DNA of 64,000 nt from Rathayibacter agropyri (lineage in GTDB: Bacteria > Actinomycetota > Actinomycetes > Actinomycetales > Microbacteriaceae). Both the position numbers and the translations under genes were made by a program. The DNA lies in assembly GCF_013249015.1 (NCBI RefSeq), contig NZ_JABRPL010000003.1:244467-308466 (forward strand), given 5' to 3'. Each line of letters starts with the position of its first letter. Positions within the stretch are counted from its first letter, which is position 1. The notes below the pieces were generated by a model. That model ran no database searches. It worked only from the letters and a program-made list of their open reading frames with translations, and was not told where the DNA came from. Below are positions 24,815 to 33,351 of this stretch, one piece after another.

Positions 24815-25611
24815 TCGGCCACTCCGCGCACGGGCTGCTTGATCCCGGCGTTCTCCTGCTCGTGCCGCTCACCGCGGTGGCTGTGCTCGCGACGGGCGCC
24901 GCCGCGGCCGAGCGCCGACGGGGGCGGCCGTGGCCACTCCGGCGCTCAGTGCTGCTGCTCGCCGGTCTCGCGGTCTCGGCGCTCTGTTTCGTGGGGCCGC
25001 TCGCCCAGTGGTCGCACACGGATCCGCGCGGGGCGATGCTGACGCACCTCGGGTTGGGCATGCTGGCACCGCTCCTGCTGATGTCGTCGGCGCCCGTCAC
25101 GCTCGCCCTGCGCGCGCTCGACGTGACCGCCGCCCGCCGCCTGTCGCGACTCCTGCGCAGCCGCCCGGCGCGAGTGCTTACGCACCCGGTCACGGCACTG
25201 CTGCTGTCGACCGGCTCGCTCTGGGTCGTGCACGCGACCGGTTTGCTCACGGCGGCCCACGCCGATCCGCTGTTGCACCTCGCGCTCGGGGTGCACTTCC
25301 TGCTCAGCGGCTGCCTGCTGACAGCGGCGCTCGTCGGAGTGGATCCGAATCCGCATCGCGCGTCGTTCGCCCTGCGCCTCGGCGTGCTCGGGGTGGGCAT
25401 CGCGGCGCACGCCCTGCTCGCGACCGTCCTCTACGCCGAGGCCGTGTCGGAACTCGACCGGCAGGCGGCGCTGCTCCTCTACTACGGCGGCGACGCCCTC
25501 GAGATCGCCCTCGCAGCCCTCCTGTGCGCCCGCCAGTACTCGGCCACGTCTCCCGCCCGAATCCCGCCCCGAGAGATGCCTCTTGGGTACGCGACACGCC
25601 GAGGGAGATGA
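24811..25611 (+). CDS. CtaG-type cytochrome c oxidase assembly protein
   Basis: A 266-aa polytopic protein (about seven hydrophobic segments) of the caa3-CtaG family. Conserved His-rich motifs sit in the membrane parts: PLAQWSHTDPRGAMLTHLGL, LWVVHATGLL, LLHLALGVHFLLSG. It probably helps metallate cytochrome oxidase. GTG 24811 overlaps the DUF2243 stop, so the two are coupled. The AraC regulator follows after 6 bp. Confidence 0.85.
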   Translation: MIGHSAHGLLDPGVLLLVPLTAVAVLATGAAAAERRRGRPWPLRRSVLLLAGLAVSALCFVGPLAQWSHTDPRGAMLTHLGLGMLAPLLLMSSAPVTLALRALDVTAARRLSRLLRSRPARVLTHPVTALLLSTGSLWVVHATGLLTAAHADPLLHLALGVHFLLSGCLLTAALVGVDPNPHRASFALRLGVLGVGIAAHALLATVLYAEAVSELDRQAALLLYYGGDALEIALAALLCARQYSATSPARIPPREMPLGYATRRGR

Positions 25612-25617
25612 ACACAG

Positions 25618-26631
25618 GTGGCATCTCGTGCGCCCGGAAGGGTGAGCGGATCGGCCTTTGTGGTCGGCAGTCCGTTTAGGGGCGACCAGCGGGCCGACCG
25701 GCGTTCGGAGGTCTCGGGGGACGATCCCGTCGCCGCCTCCGCGGTCTACTCCCAGGCGTACGGCGGAGGAGAATTCCGTGTCGCCCCGGCGCAGCACAAT
25801 TTCTCGTACCGCTACGCCGTGCGCGGCAGCGAGCGCGTGACTCTGCGCACCTCTGACTGCTCCGGATCGCTCATCGGCCGTGTGCCGCACCTGCGCGAAT
25901 ACGTCGTCGGCTGGTTCCGGGCGGGCGGCGGACGACTGGACCTGCCGCCCTTGTCCCGTTCGGGTGCGCTCTCGATGCCGTTCCTGTTGCCTGCGGAGCG
26001 ACACTTCGGACTCGAGTTCGAGCCGCACCGGCTGAACCTGATCCACTTCGCTCCCGAGTTCCTCGAGGATGTCGCGACGGAGATACACGCGGGGCCCCGT
26101 CAGCCGATCTCGTTCGATTACGGAGCAGCCGCGGACCCCTGCGTCCTAGCGCGCTGGCAGGCCGCGGTCTCCACCGCGACCGCCGCGCTGGCGACGGCGA
26201 CGCTCACTCCGCTCGTGCGCTTCACCGCTGAACTCGACCTCGCTCGTGCGCTGCTCCTGCTGTTCCCGTGGCGGGCGTGGGACGTGCCGGCCACGCTGCG
26301 CCGGCCCTCCGGGTCCCGTACTCGGGCGGCGCTGGACTTCCTGCAGCATCACGCGCACGAACCAATCACCCCGGCCGACGCCGCGCGCGCTGCCGGGCTG
26401 CACACCCGCACCCTGCAGCAGGCGACGAAGCGGCATCTCGGAGTGTCGCCCTCGGTCTATCTGCGCGACATTCGGCTCGACCGGGCCCACTCCGATCTGG
26501 CGGCGGGGGACCCTTGCTCGACGACGGTTGCCGCGGTGGCGCGCGAGTGGGGCTTCGGGAACCTCGGCCGGTTCGCGAGCGCCTACCGTGTGCGGTTCGA
26601 CGAAAAGCCGAGCCAGACACTTCGACGCTGA
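25618..26631 (+). CDS. AraC-family transcriptional regulator
   Basis: A 337-aa protein with an AraC-type double helix-turn-helix at the C-terminus (residues about 240-335: ITPADAARAAGLHTRTLQQA, FGNLGRFASAYRVRF). An AraC-binding-domain-like N-terminal half contains FSYRYAVRGSERVTLRTSDC. Start codon uncertain: GTG 25618 has only a weak ribosome-binding site. Six bases downstream of ctaG, so possibly co-transcribed with it; target unknown. Confidence 0.85.
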   Translation: MASRAPGRVSGSAFVVGSPFRGDQRADRRSEVSGDDPVAASAVYSQAYGGGEFRVAPAQHNFSYRYAVRGSERVTLRTSDCSGSLIGRVPHLREYVVGWFRAGGGRLDLPPLSRSGALSMPFLLPAERHFGLEFEPHRLNLIHFAPEFLEDVATEIHAGPRQPISFDYGAAADPCVLARWQAAVSTATAALATATLTPLVRFTAELDLARALLLLFPWRAWDVPATLRRPSGSRTRAALDFLQHHAHEPITPADAARAAGLHTRTLQQATKRHLGVSPSVYLRDIRLDRAHSDLAAGDPCSTTVAAVAREWGFGNLGRFASAYRVRFDEKPSQTLRR

Positions 26632-26680
26632 CGGTCAGCGTGAGCCGCACCGATGGTCTCCCGCGGAAATGAGGACGTCA

Positions 26681-27280
26681 TCACTTGTCCGCACGTCGAT
26701 CGGCGTCCGAGACGGCTCGACGGACTCCTGCCAGCGTCCGGAGATGGCCCTGTACCCTCTCGGCGAACGTCGGGCAGGAGGCATCACGGAGGGCCGCAGC
26801 AAGCGGCTTTCCTTTCCTGCTCTGCCAGTACGCGCGCTGCGCATGTGTCACCCGCATCACCTGCACGGGTGCCCCGTCATCAATGAGCACGAAGAAGTCA
26901 TCCGCCCGGTATACCTCGTAGAGCGCGTCGTCGCTGGTCTGCAAGCCGCTGTCATTCGTCAGTAAAATGTCAGCGCCGGACCCGAGAGTCGCGGCATGGA
27001 CGTGACGATCGTCAGGGTCGGAGCCAGGATAGGGAACGGTCCCGTCGAAATCAGTGAGTACCTCGTCGATGAACTCTACGATTCTCGCCCGCCGATCAAC
27101 GACCAGTCGACCTGGCGCGTCAGGACGCATTCGTCGTAATGAGTACCCGACCTCGGCGAGCACGTCCTCACTTGTCACGAGCGAGAACATTCGCCCTGTC
27201 TCTGCGCGGAGCAGGAAAAGCCAGTCCATCAACGTGCGCGACAGAAAGATGTTCGCGTCAACGAAGATGCGTGAGGTCAT
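26681..27280 (-). CDS. PIN-domain toxin (RNase)
   Basis: 199-aa PIN-domain ribonuclease. Metal-binding acids are at the expected places: Asp in FVDANIF, Glu in DVLAEVGYSL, Asp in SDPDDRHVHAA and Asp in LLTNDSGL. The first 120 residues are the PIN fold; the tail is basic. It follows the excisionase-like gene by 18 bp on the same strand, the standard arrangement of a type II antitoxin and toxin. The RNA target is unknown. Confidence 0.88.
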   Translation of the reverse strand: MTSRIFVDANIFLSRTLMDWLFLLRAETGRMFSLVTSEDVLAEVGYSLRRMRPDAPGRLVVDRRARIVEFIDEVLTDFDGTVPYPGSDPDDRHVHAATLGSGADILLTNDSGLQTSDDALYEVYRADDFFVLIDDGAPVQVMRVTHAQRAYWQSRKGKPLAAALRDASCPTFAERVQGHLRTLAGVRRAVSDADRRADK

Positions 27281-27298
27281 AGCGCCGATGTCTCGGGC

Positions 27299-27736
27299 TC
27301 AGCCGAGATTCAGCTCATCGTCGATCCGACGCAACTCGTTCAACGCAGTGACTCTTGCCTCACTCCGTACACGAACAAACTCTTCGACGTCCGCTGACTT
27401 GAACCGCGTATGGGTACCGACTTTCACCGACGGAAGAAGTCCTTCACGCGCCATCTTCATGAGCGTCGGTCGAGACACGCCAACACGATCGGCAGCGACG
27501 GTCGATGTCAGCTCATCCGGTTGCGCCGATATCGAGAATGTAGCGCCCTCCGCTGCCTGCTCGAGTATCCCGAGAAGAAAGCGCGACACGTTCTCTTGAA
27601 GCTCGATGGTGCGGTCGCCGACTCGAACGGTGAAGGTGCTCACCTGCTCGTCTCGCGCGTTGCGGACGACTTCGGCCGCTTCGCTTTGAACGGCATGAGT
27701 GTTTGCCGGTGCCGCGACCGAAAGCGTTCTCGTCAT
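27299..27736 (-). CDS. Excisionase-family antitoxin (HTH)
   Basis: 145 aa. Residues about 80-130 form an excisionase/MerR-like winged helix (TSTVAADRVGVSRPTLMKMA, then LLPSVKVGTHTRFKSADVEEF). The N-terminal part (FTVRVGDRTIELQENVSRFL) is probably the toxin-binding or dimerising region. Excisionase-type antitoxins commonly pair with PIN toxins and repress their own operon; an operator-like palindrome over the -10 region supports this. Confidence 0.85.
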   Translation of the reverse strand: MTRTLSVAAPANTHAVQSEAAEVVRNARDEQVSTFTVRVGDRTIELQENVSRFLLGILEQAAEGATFSISAQPDELTSTVAADRVGVSRPTLMKMAREGLLPSVKVGTHTRFKSADVEEFVRVRSEARVTALNELRRIDDELNLG

Positions 27737-27764
27737 CTCGTTCTTCCCTCATCGTGCGTCTTTT

Positions 27765-27811
27765 CAACTGACGACTCCGCTTATAGTACTGACTTTCAGT
27801 TGCAAGTGCAA
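27765..27811 (-). promoter_or_regulatory. Toxin-antitoxin promoter and palindrome
   Basis: On the minus strand: -35 TTGCAC (27806-27811), 17 bases, -10 TACTAT (27783-27788). CAACTGA/TCAGTTG arms (27765-27771, 27796-27802) bracket the -10, as expected for autorepression. Confidence 0.55.
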
Positions 27812-27834
27812 GTTTGGTCGCGTGACACGCGCCC

Positions 27835-28752
27835 TCACTCCAGCTGGGCACGGTTGCGCAGTGCCGCACGTAGGCTTCGGGAGCTGCGGAATCCGGTGCG
27901 GCCCGCGACGTCCTCCCAGTCGAGCAGGTGGGTGGACCGGCCGGCGGCCAGACGTCGCACGACGAGCAGTCGTGCCCGCTCGATCTCGGCGCGTGGGGTG
28001 GATCCGGCTGCGGCGAACGCCTCGAAGAGTCGGCGCTCCGAGATGGACACGTGGGAGGCGAGCGTGGCGACTGTCAGCGCCTGGTCGGTGCAGCGCTCGT
28101 GGATGATCCGCCTGGCCTGCCGGACGATGTCCGCCTCTGCCCGCGACGTCATCGTCGCCGAGCGGCCCGCCTCGAGAAGGGTCCCCGCCGTGATCGCCTC
28201 CAGGGCCAGCATCCAGAGATGCCAGCCCGGACCGGCCGTCGGGAAGGCGGAAAGGAAGGCGTTGCTGCTCGCGACCAGGAACCGTGTCGATCCGGTCGCC
28301 GGCAGCGCGAGTGCCCCCCAGAGGCCGCAGAGCTCGAAGCGCCGCTCGAAGTCCTCGCCGAGCGCGATCTCGATCGTACCGGTCGATCCGCCCGTCTCGA
28401 GCGTCACTCCGACGCCCGCTCGACGCAAGTAGCCCTCGCCTTTCGCGACGGTGAACTGGGCGGGTCCAGCCACCACCCCAAGGCTGCCCTCGAGGACGAG
28501 AGTGATTGCCAGGTCGTCCACCGCGTCGTGATCCCGGGTCCGCAGCCGGGAGAAGGAGTGCCACATTCGGGCCACCGTCAGTCCGTCCGAGCGGACGACG
28601 TCCGCGAACACGCGGCCCGTCGGCGGGTCCTCGACGACGTCGAAACCGTTCGCGTGTAGCCAACTCGCGGCGGCTCGGCCGGTCGCCCCCACACCCCGTT
28701 CGATCACCACCCCGTTCGTGCTCTGGGTGGCCCCCTCACGCGCACGGTGCAT
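27835..28752 (-). CDS. AraC-family regulator, divergent from a secreted-protein gene
   Basis: 305 aa. The C-terminal third is an AraC HTH (residues about 205-300: VATLASHVSISERRLFEAFA, RTGFRSSRSLRAAL); the N-terminal two thirds are a cupin-like sensor with VARMWHSFSRLR and ITLVLEGSLGVV. AGGAG precedes ATG 28752. It is divergent from the secreted protein at 28976 and resembles the regulator at 52282-53178 in layout and several motifs, so the two are paralogues. It probably controls the divergent gene. Confidence 0.85.
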   Translation of the reverse strand: MHRAREGATQSTNGVVIERGVGATGRAAASWLHANGFDVVEDPPTGRVFADVVRSDGLTVARMWHSFSRLRTRDHDAVDDLAITLVLEGSLGVVAGPAQFTVAKGEGYLRRAGVGVTLETGGSTGTIEIALGEDFERRFELCGLWGALALPATGSTRFLVASSNAFLSAFPTAGPGWHLWMLALEAITAGTLLEAGRSATMTSRAEADIVRQARRIIHERCTDQALTVATLASHVSISERRLFEAFAAAGSTPRAEIERARLLVVRRLAAGRSTHLLDWEDVAGRTGFRSSRSLRAALRNRAQLE

Positions 28753-28810
28753 TTCTTCTCCTACTTCTTCTCTTGTCGCGGAGTGACCCTAGGAGACCGG
28801 AATCGGAGGA

Positions 28811-28975
28811 TTCGAGGATTGAACGCCTTTCTGCGGATAATGCGACGAGAAGCTGCGGAAGCGCCGTGCGGGAAGCCGTTTGAGCAGCACTGTTGCTGAG
28901 TGCCTGCGCAGAGAACGCCCGGGCCAGGGGCCGGCGATACTTCCGGTCCGTTCCTTCACTCCCCAAGGAGACGCA
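28811..28975 (+). promoter_or_regulatory. Upstream region duplicated 1 kb downstream (copy 1)
   Basis: The stretch containing GCTGCGGAAGCGCCGTGCGG, CAGCACTGTTGCTGAGTGCC and TGCGCAGAGAAC is repeated with substitutions before the decayed gene at 29979 (about 29813-29978). Conservation of the upstream DNA as well as the coding start shows that promoter and gene were duplicated together. Confidence 0.6.
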
Positions 28976-29653
28976 ATGACTCATGACCTCACCGGCCCGA
29001 CGAAGGACATCGTCCTCGGCGACGGCTGGAGCATCGAAGACAACTTGGCCGCGAATCCCGGCCGACGCACGCTCGTCTCGGCCGCGATCTGGACCGTGCC
29101 CGCGGTGGGCGTGGCGATCGCCACTCCGGCGGCGGCTGCGTCCGGCTCTGGGGCCGCCGCGAACGCGCAGCCAGCGAGGGCGGATCTGCGGACCACCTAC
29201 GTCGCCTGGAATGCGCAGGGCGGGCAGCAGGACGTCCCGGCCGACGCCACATTCCACGCGGACAACGGCCTCTTCGTTCACGCTAAGGCGGTCAACGACG
29301 GCCCGGATACCATTACAGGCGTCAGGGTCTACCTCTCTCTCCCGCACTACAGTATCCAAATGAATGGCGCCCGCCCGCACTTTCCCGTCGCTGGAAGCGG
29401 CTGGGACTACGTAATGAATTACATGGACGCCGGCGACAACCGTAGGTGGGTGTTCGCCTTCCAAAACGCTTCGCTGACACTCGCGCCCGGTCAAACCGCT
29501 GAGGTGGTTATCAATTTCTGGACAATTCCTGACGCCGGCCGCACCGAGGACGGGATCAAACCCTTCGTCGTCTTTGGATTGACTAACGCAGAGGAGACCA
29601 ACCCTGGGAACAACGGGAAGCTGACGGATAACAGCTTTAACGTGCACACCTGA
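28976..29653 (+). CDS. Secreted protein with RR leader, function unknown
   Basis: 225 aa. An unusual N-terminus (MTHDLTGPTKDIVLGDGWSI) precedes a twin-arginine-like leader GRRTLVSAAIWTVPAVGVAI with Ala-rich cleavage site near residue 60, the style of many Microbacteriaceae exported proteins. The mature part has a beta-sandwich feel (VHAKAVNDGPDTITGVRVYL; LTLAPGQTAEVVINFWTI), like CARDB/DUF11 adhesion modules. AAGGAG precedes ATG 28976. No enzyme motif. An AraC regulator is divergent; a broken copy follows. Confidence 0.75.
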   Translation: MTHDLTGPTKDIVLGDGWSIEDNLAANPGRRTLVSAAIWTVPAVGVAIATPAAAASGSGAAANAQPARADLRTTYVAWNAQGGQQDVPADATFHADNGLFVHAKAVNDGPDTITGVRVYLSLPHYSIQMNGARPHFPVAGSGWDYVMNYMDAGDNRRWVFAFQNASLTLAPGQTAEVVINFWTIPDAGRTEDGIKPFVVFGLTNAEETNPGNNGKLTDNSFNVHT

Positions 29654-29978
29654 TTCGGCGCATCGTGAGAGGGGCTCCGTGCGGCGGGGCCTCTCTGCGT
29701 GCATCGGTGGTCTGCCTTCATCATGTGAGCGGTCCCTCCTCGTTGCTCTCGGAAGGCGACCAGGGGTCCCAGTCGCTCGCCGAAACCGACCATAAGAGGT
29801 GGGAGTGCAGGAAATCTAGGGTCGGACGCTTTTGCGCAGAAGCGGTGACGGGAATCTGCGGAAGCACCGCGCAGGAGGCCTCGGTCGCCGCACTGTTGCC
29901 GAGCGCCTCTGCAGAGAGTGGCTCGGGCGCGAGACCCGGGACGATCCTGGTCTCTCTCTGATCCCTCGAGGAGAGGCA

Positions 29979-30320
29979 ATGACTGACGATCTCGCCGGCC
30001 CGACGAAGGATATCGTCCTGGGTGACGGTTGGAGCATCGAGGACCCCTCGGCCCCGAATTTCGGCCGACGTACGCTCGTCGCGGCCTCCACGTGGACCGT
30101 ACCCGCGATGGGGGTCGAGGTTGACACCTCCGTGGCGGCTGCGCCCGTCACCCTTCCTGTGCGCGGCGCTGAGGACGCCCCGGACCTCACCGCACGGTAG
30201 AAACAGAAGAGGGCCGATCTGGTCTACTTTCCTGCTGCCTGAATACGGCAGGGCGGACCGGAAGACGTTTCGGCGAAAGATACGTTCGCCGCGGACCCCG
30301 GCCTTCCCGCAATCACCAGC
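29979..30320 (+). pseudogene. Decayed copy of the 28976 secreted protein
   Basis: Begins TDDLAGPTKDIVLGDGWSIE and has FGRRTLVAASTWTVPAMGVE, nearly the same as the upstream gene, but stops after 73 codons at 30198-30200. Beyond the stop, other frames continue the alignment (RADLVYFPAA; QGGPEDVSAKDTFAADPGLP against QGGQQDVPADATFHADNGLF). So it is a frameshifted tandem duplicate, not a short gene. Ribosome-binding site GAGGAGAGG is intact; a 73-aa secreted fragment could still be made. Confidence 0.8.
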
Positions 30321-30677
30321 TTCGCCTCTGGCGCCGGACGTCGGACAGGACGTCGCCCGCTGGCTCTCCACAACCGGCGCGGACTACTTCGCACACTGCG
30401 CGAGGCTTGCCCGCCGCATCGCCGTGCTTTCCGAGCGCGACGAAACCCTCCGCTCGCCTGGTTCTTCGTGCGGGGCCTCCCACTGCTTGACGCCCCCGCG
30501 CGGCCACCGAAAACTTCACCACAGCCGTCGGCGGATGCCCCACCCAGGACGCCGACGTCGTGTGTCGCCTCCAGATGCTCACCACCGCCCGAGCGACCAC
30601 TACCGAATCCACTTGAACAGTGCCTCCCGCCGCGCTACGCGCGAAGGGCATCAGCAAGGACCAATAGAGTTGTCTGC
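30321..30677. other. Gene-decay zone, part 1
   Basis: One frame reads DVARWLSTTGADYFAHCARL and on to VLSERDETL (about 30345-30450), which looks like real coding sequence, but I cannot assign it and no start or ribosome-binding site is present. Confidence 0.4.
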
Positions 30678-30910
30678 GTGCACATCATGTTTGTCGATGA
30701 GAGCGGTACCGCTCCGGCCCACCAAGTACAACTCGGTGAAGGTCATTGCCGTGGTCGTCGACACCGTCCGTGCGTATAAGCAAACGCACATTAAAGATTA
30801 AGTGTCAACGGCATGATCGTCGCCGACAACCGAAATAACGACCAGGACGACCGCCTCAAGGAGTTTCACCAGAGGTTGCTCGCCGGCGGCAAGCATATGT
30901 CTAACTACAG
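30678..30910 (+). pseudogene. Broken DUF3800-like gene
   Basis: GTG 30678 opens HIMFVDESGTAPAHQ, the usual DUF3800 N-terminus. After a frame change KYNSVKVIAVVVDTVR follows, matching the next strand. Another frame from 30813 gives MIVADNRNNDQDDRLKEFHQ, like a later DUF3800 block. The middle and end are missing, so the gene is dead. DUF3800 proteins are RNase-H-fold proteins common on mobile and defence islands. Confidence 0.5.
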
Positions 30911-31868
30911 CAGTTTTCCGAGCAGAAGCCCGCGGAGACAAGCGCTTTGCTGACCAACTCGATTCCGCCTTCCGCCGCTCCCCAACGGGGAGTGTCGAAG
31001 GATACGGGCTCGTCCATGTCCCCCATCGCTGAAAAAAGACGCCGTGTTGAGTTTTCACTCAAACCTGCAAGTATCGGCGCAGTCACGTCGTACTTTTATT
31101 CTAGACCATCGGTGCTTCCACCGCCTCCTCTGCGCCCTCGGCGAACGCCTTCCGTACTCCAGCCTTCGCCCAGTCTGCTCGACCCCGCGGCGGGATAGGT
31201 CTTCGCCGCCGGCCTCGTCGCGCTCATCGTCGTCCTCAACGCGTTCAAGCCCCACATCAACCTCCGGTGAACGACGCAGGCCGACCCGAACCGGGCCATC
31301 TCACGCGAGGTGAAGGATCCCCACCCGGGTGCTCCGGTGTTCGACCACACCGACCACGGCCAGACCCACGGCGCGCGAAACCGAGCGAGTTCGGCGCGCC
31401 AGGCGGCGACGTCCGCCGCCGTTTGTCTGTTCTGCTCGTAGTCGGTGAGGCGATCCTGAATCTCCCCAACCCACCCGTTGAAGCGGCTTACGATGATCGA
31501 GCGCGCCGACCTCTGCCTTGAACGCCGCAATCTTCTCCACCACGCTTCTCCACCACGCCGTCACTGTCGGAGAAGTCACTCTCGTCAAGAGACAGGGTAG
31601 AGACCACGGAGCGAAGCCGGTTGAAATCACTCGAAGAGGTCATGGATCGGGCAGTACCCGAGCCGGTTCGAGTACCGGTAGCTCTCGGTACCTCAGGGGC
31701 CGTCACGCCCGCACGCAACTGGCCGGAATACGCATCCGTCGTCGCTCTTCCCTGCACCTTGGCTGAATTACCGGGACGACCGGTGCGCGCGTCGCGTCCT
31801 GATGATGTGCCACGGATTGTGAGCATCGCGGCCTCGTCGGCCTCGCCCTCAGCCATCAGGAGAAAGCC
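30911..31868. other. Gene-decay zone, part 2
   Basis: About 950 bp without an intact gene. Fragments include VFAAGLVALIVVLNAFKPHI ending at 31270 (+), a membrane-protein tail, and on the minus strand near 31370-31485 a helical segment FNGWVGEIQDRLTDYEQNRQ. AGGAGA at 31858-31863 belongs to the next gene. Confidence 0.5.
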
Positions 31869-32309
31869 ATGACCACCACCGCTCCCACCACCAGTTCGTC
31901 CGCCAAGCAGGGCACAGCCACCTCCGCTGGCAAGAACACGATTGCCGACGGCGTCGTGGAGAAGGTGGCCGGCATCGCGGCCCGCGAAGTGCCGGGCGTG
32001 CACGACCTCGGCAACGGAGCCGCCCGCGCTCTCGGCGCGATCCGTCACGCGATCAACGCGCAGGATCGCGGCCAGGGCATCTCGGTCGAGGTCGGTGAGA
32101 AGCAGGTCGCGGCCGACGTCACCGTCGTGGCCGAGTACCCGGTCGCGTTGCAGAAGCTCGGCGACAACATTCGCTCCGCCGTGTCCGAAGCCATCTCCTC
32201 GGTCGTCGGCATGGAGGCCACCGAGGTGAACGTGACCGTCTCCGACGTGCACATCCCCTCGGACGATAAGGACGACAAGGATGACGAGTCCGAGAGCCGG
32301 GTCCAGTGA
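31869..32309 (+). CDS. Asp23/Gls24 family envelope stress protein (copy A)
   Basis: 146 aa. Thr/Ser-rich N-terminus, then a complete Asp23 domain: IADGVVEKVAGIAAREVPGV, VAADVTVVAEYPVALQKLGD, VSEAISSVVGMEATEVNVTV and DVHI. The acidic/Lys tail is DDKDDKDDES. Asp23 proteins are abundant cytoplasmic proteins held at the membrane by a small anchor and linked to cell-wall stress. GGAGAAAGCC precedes ATG 31869. With the small membrane protein and second Asp23 gene it forms the usual cluster. Confidence 0.92.
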   Translation: MTTTAPTTSSSAKQGTATSAGKNTIADGVVEKVAGIAAREVPGVHDLGNGAARALGAIRHAINAQDRGQGISVEVGEKQVAADVTVVAEYPVALQKLGDNIRSAVSEAISSVVGMEATEVNVTVSDVHIPSDDKDDKDDESESRVQ

Positions 32310-32545
32310 CATCGTCCCTTCTCGGCCGTCCCGCGCGACGCTGCTGGAGTGCGTCGGCGCGGCGCAGACGAGCATCCGCTCGCGCTGCCGCATGTGCACG
32401 GGCTCCGCGGTCGGCCGCGTCGGCGCGGCGGCTGCGCCGGCCTTTGCGCGCGAAGGAGGGTGTCGTAGCGTCCCCCAGTACTGTCAGCCGCACCGTGCGA
32501 CCGTGCCCGGTGCGGCGCCCGACGCGCTCGTCCCCCTCCGGAGCC

Positions 32546-32794
32546 GTGATCATGCTCGCTGCCCTGCTCCTCCTCCTGTTCGCGTGGCTCGGCACGGAGG
32601 CGGTGCTTGCCGTCGTCGCGCAGCCCGTGCTCCTTGTCACTCCGCAGGACGGAGCGTCGGCCGTGGTCGGCGCGGCTGCCGCCCCTATCGCGCTGACCGC
32701 GGCGGCGGGCGCCGTGGCCGCGCTGATTGGGCTAGTCCTGATCGTCGTGTCGTTCGCACCTGCCTGCCGCGCGGCTGCTCGCGGGTGTGCCTGA
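32546..32794 (+). CDS. Small membrane protein of the Asp23 cluster (AmaP/DUF6286-like, short)
   Basis: 82 aa from GTG 32546 (ATG 32552 possible), after TCCGGAG. Two hydrophobic helices: MLAALLLLLFAWLGTEAVLA and ALTAAAGAVAALIGLVLIVV, with a short extracytoplasmic link. This is the N-terminal hairpin of the membrane anchors found with Asp23 genes; the cytoplasmic Asp23-binding tail seen in longer family members is absent, so the gene may be truncated after about 32780. Confidence 0.6.
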   Translation: MIMLAALLLLLFAWLGTEAVLAVVAQPVLLVTPQDGASAVVGAAAAPIALTAAAGAVAALIGLVLIVVSFAPACRAAARGCA

Positions 32795-32896
32795 TCGAGA
32801 AAAGGGGACGGTCCTGACCGTCCGGCCTGCCCTTCCGACCGGGAGGGCAGGGAAGGGTCCGCTCTGGCGGGTTCATCGCCGTTATAAGGAGCACAC

Positions 32897-33292
32897 ATGT
32901 CCGATCCGATCGAGCTCGACGCCGAGTGCTCGCGATCCGGGGGAGGAGCGGTGGCGACCGAGAGCCGGATCGCGACCGCTGCGGCCACGAGCGCCGAACG
33001 CGTGCCGGGCGTCCACTGCCTGGGCGGCGCCGTGGCGCGCGGGCTCGACCGCGCCTCCCGCCGCGTCCTGGGGACGAGCACGCGGCCCGGAGTGACGGTC
33101 GCGACGATCGCCGGCCACACCACCGTCGACATCGACCTCGTTGTCGAGTACCCGCATCCGGTGTGCGACGTGCTGGATGCCGTGCGGGAGCGGGTGCAGC
33201 GTGTGGCGGAGCCGGTCGCCGGGACCCGCGTCATCGTCAACGTCGCAGCGACCGACATCCACGGGCCATTCGATCAGGCTGAGACTTCCTGA
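32897..33292 (+). CDS. Asp23/Gls24 family protein (copy B)
   Basis: 131 aa, shorter tail than copy A. Domain blocks: ESRIATAAATSAERVPGVHC, GVTVATIAGHTTVDIDLVVE, VCDVLDAVRERVQRVAEPVA and VIVNVAATDIHG. It lacks the C-terminal acidic tail of copy A. TAAGGAGCACAC precedes ATG 32897, a strong ribosome-binding site. Likely to mix with copy A at the membrane. Confidence 0.9.
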   Translation: MSDPIELDAECSRSGGGAVATESRIATAAATSAERVPGVHCLGGAVARGLDRASRRVLGTSTRPGVTVATIAGHTTVDIDLVVEYPHPVCDVLDAVRERVQRVAEPVAGTRVIVNVAATDIHGPFDQAETS

Positions 33293-33298
33293 GGTCCG

Positions 33299-33351
33299 CC
33301 GGGTGAGCCGATGGCGTGGCCCGGGTGAGCCGATAGCGTGGCCCGGATGAG
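33299..33351 (+). repeat. Duplicated 22-bp promoter/leader before the GNAT gene
   Basis: The 22-bp unit CGGGTGAGCCGATRGCGTGGCC occurs twice in a row and runs partly into the start codon (CCCGGATGAGC). The second unit supplies TAGCGT (33334-33339), a -10-like element eight bases before ATG 33347, fitting a leaderless start. Confidence 0.6.

Noticed and set aside
31621-31872. Possible 83-aa gene before asp23
   Set aside because: It overlaps the asp23 ribosome-binding site, lacks its own and lies in decayed DNA.
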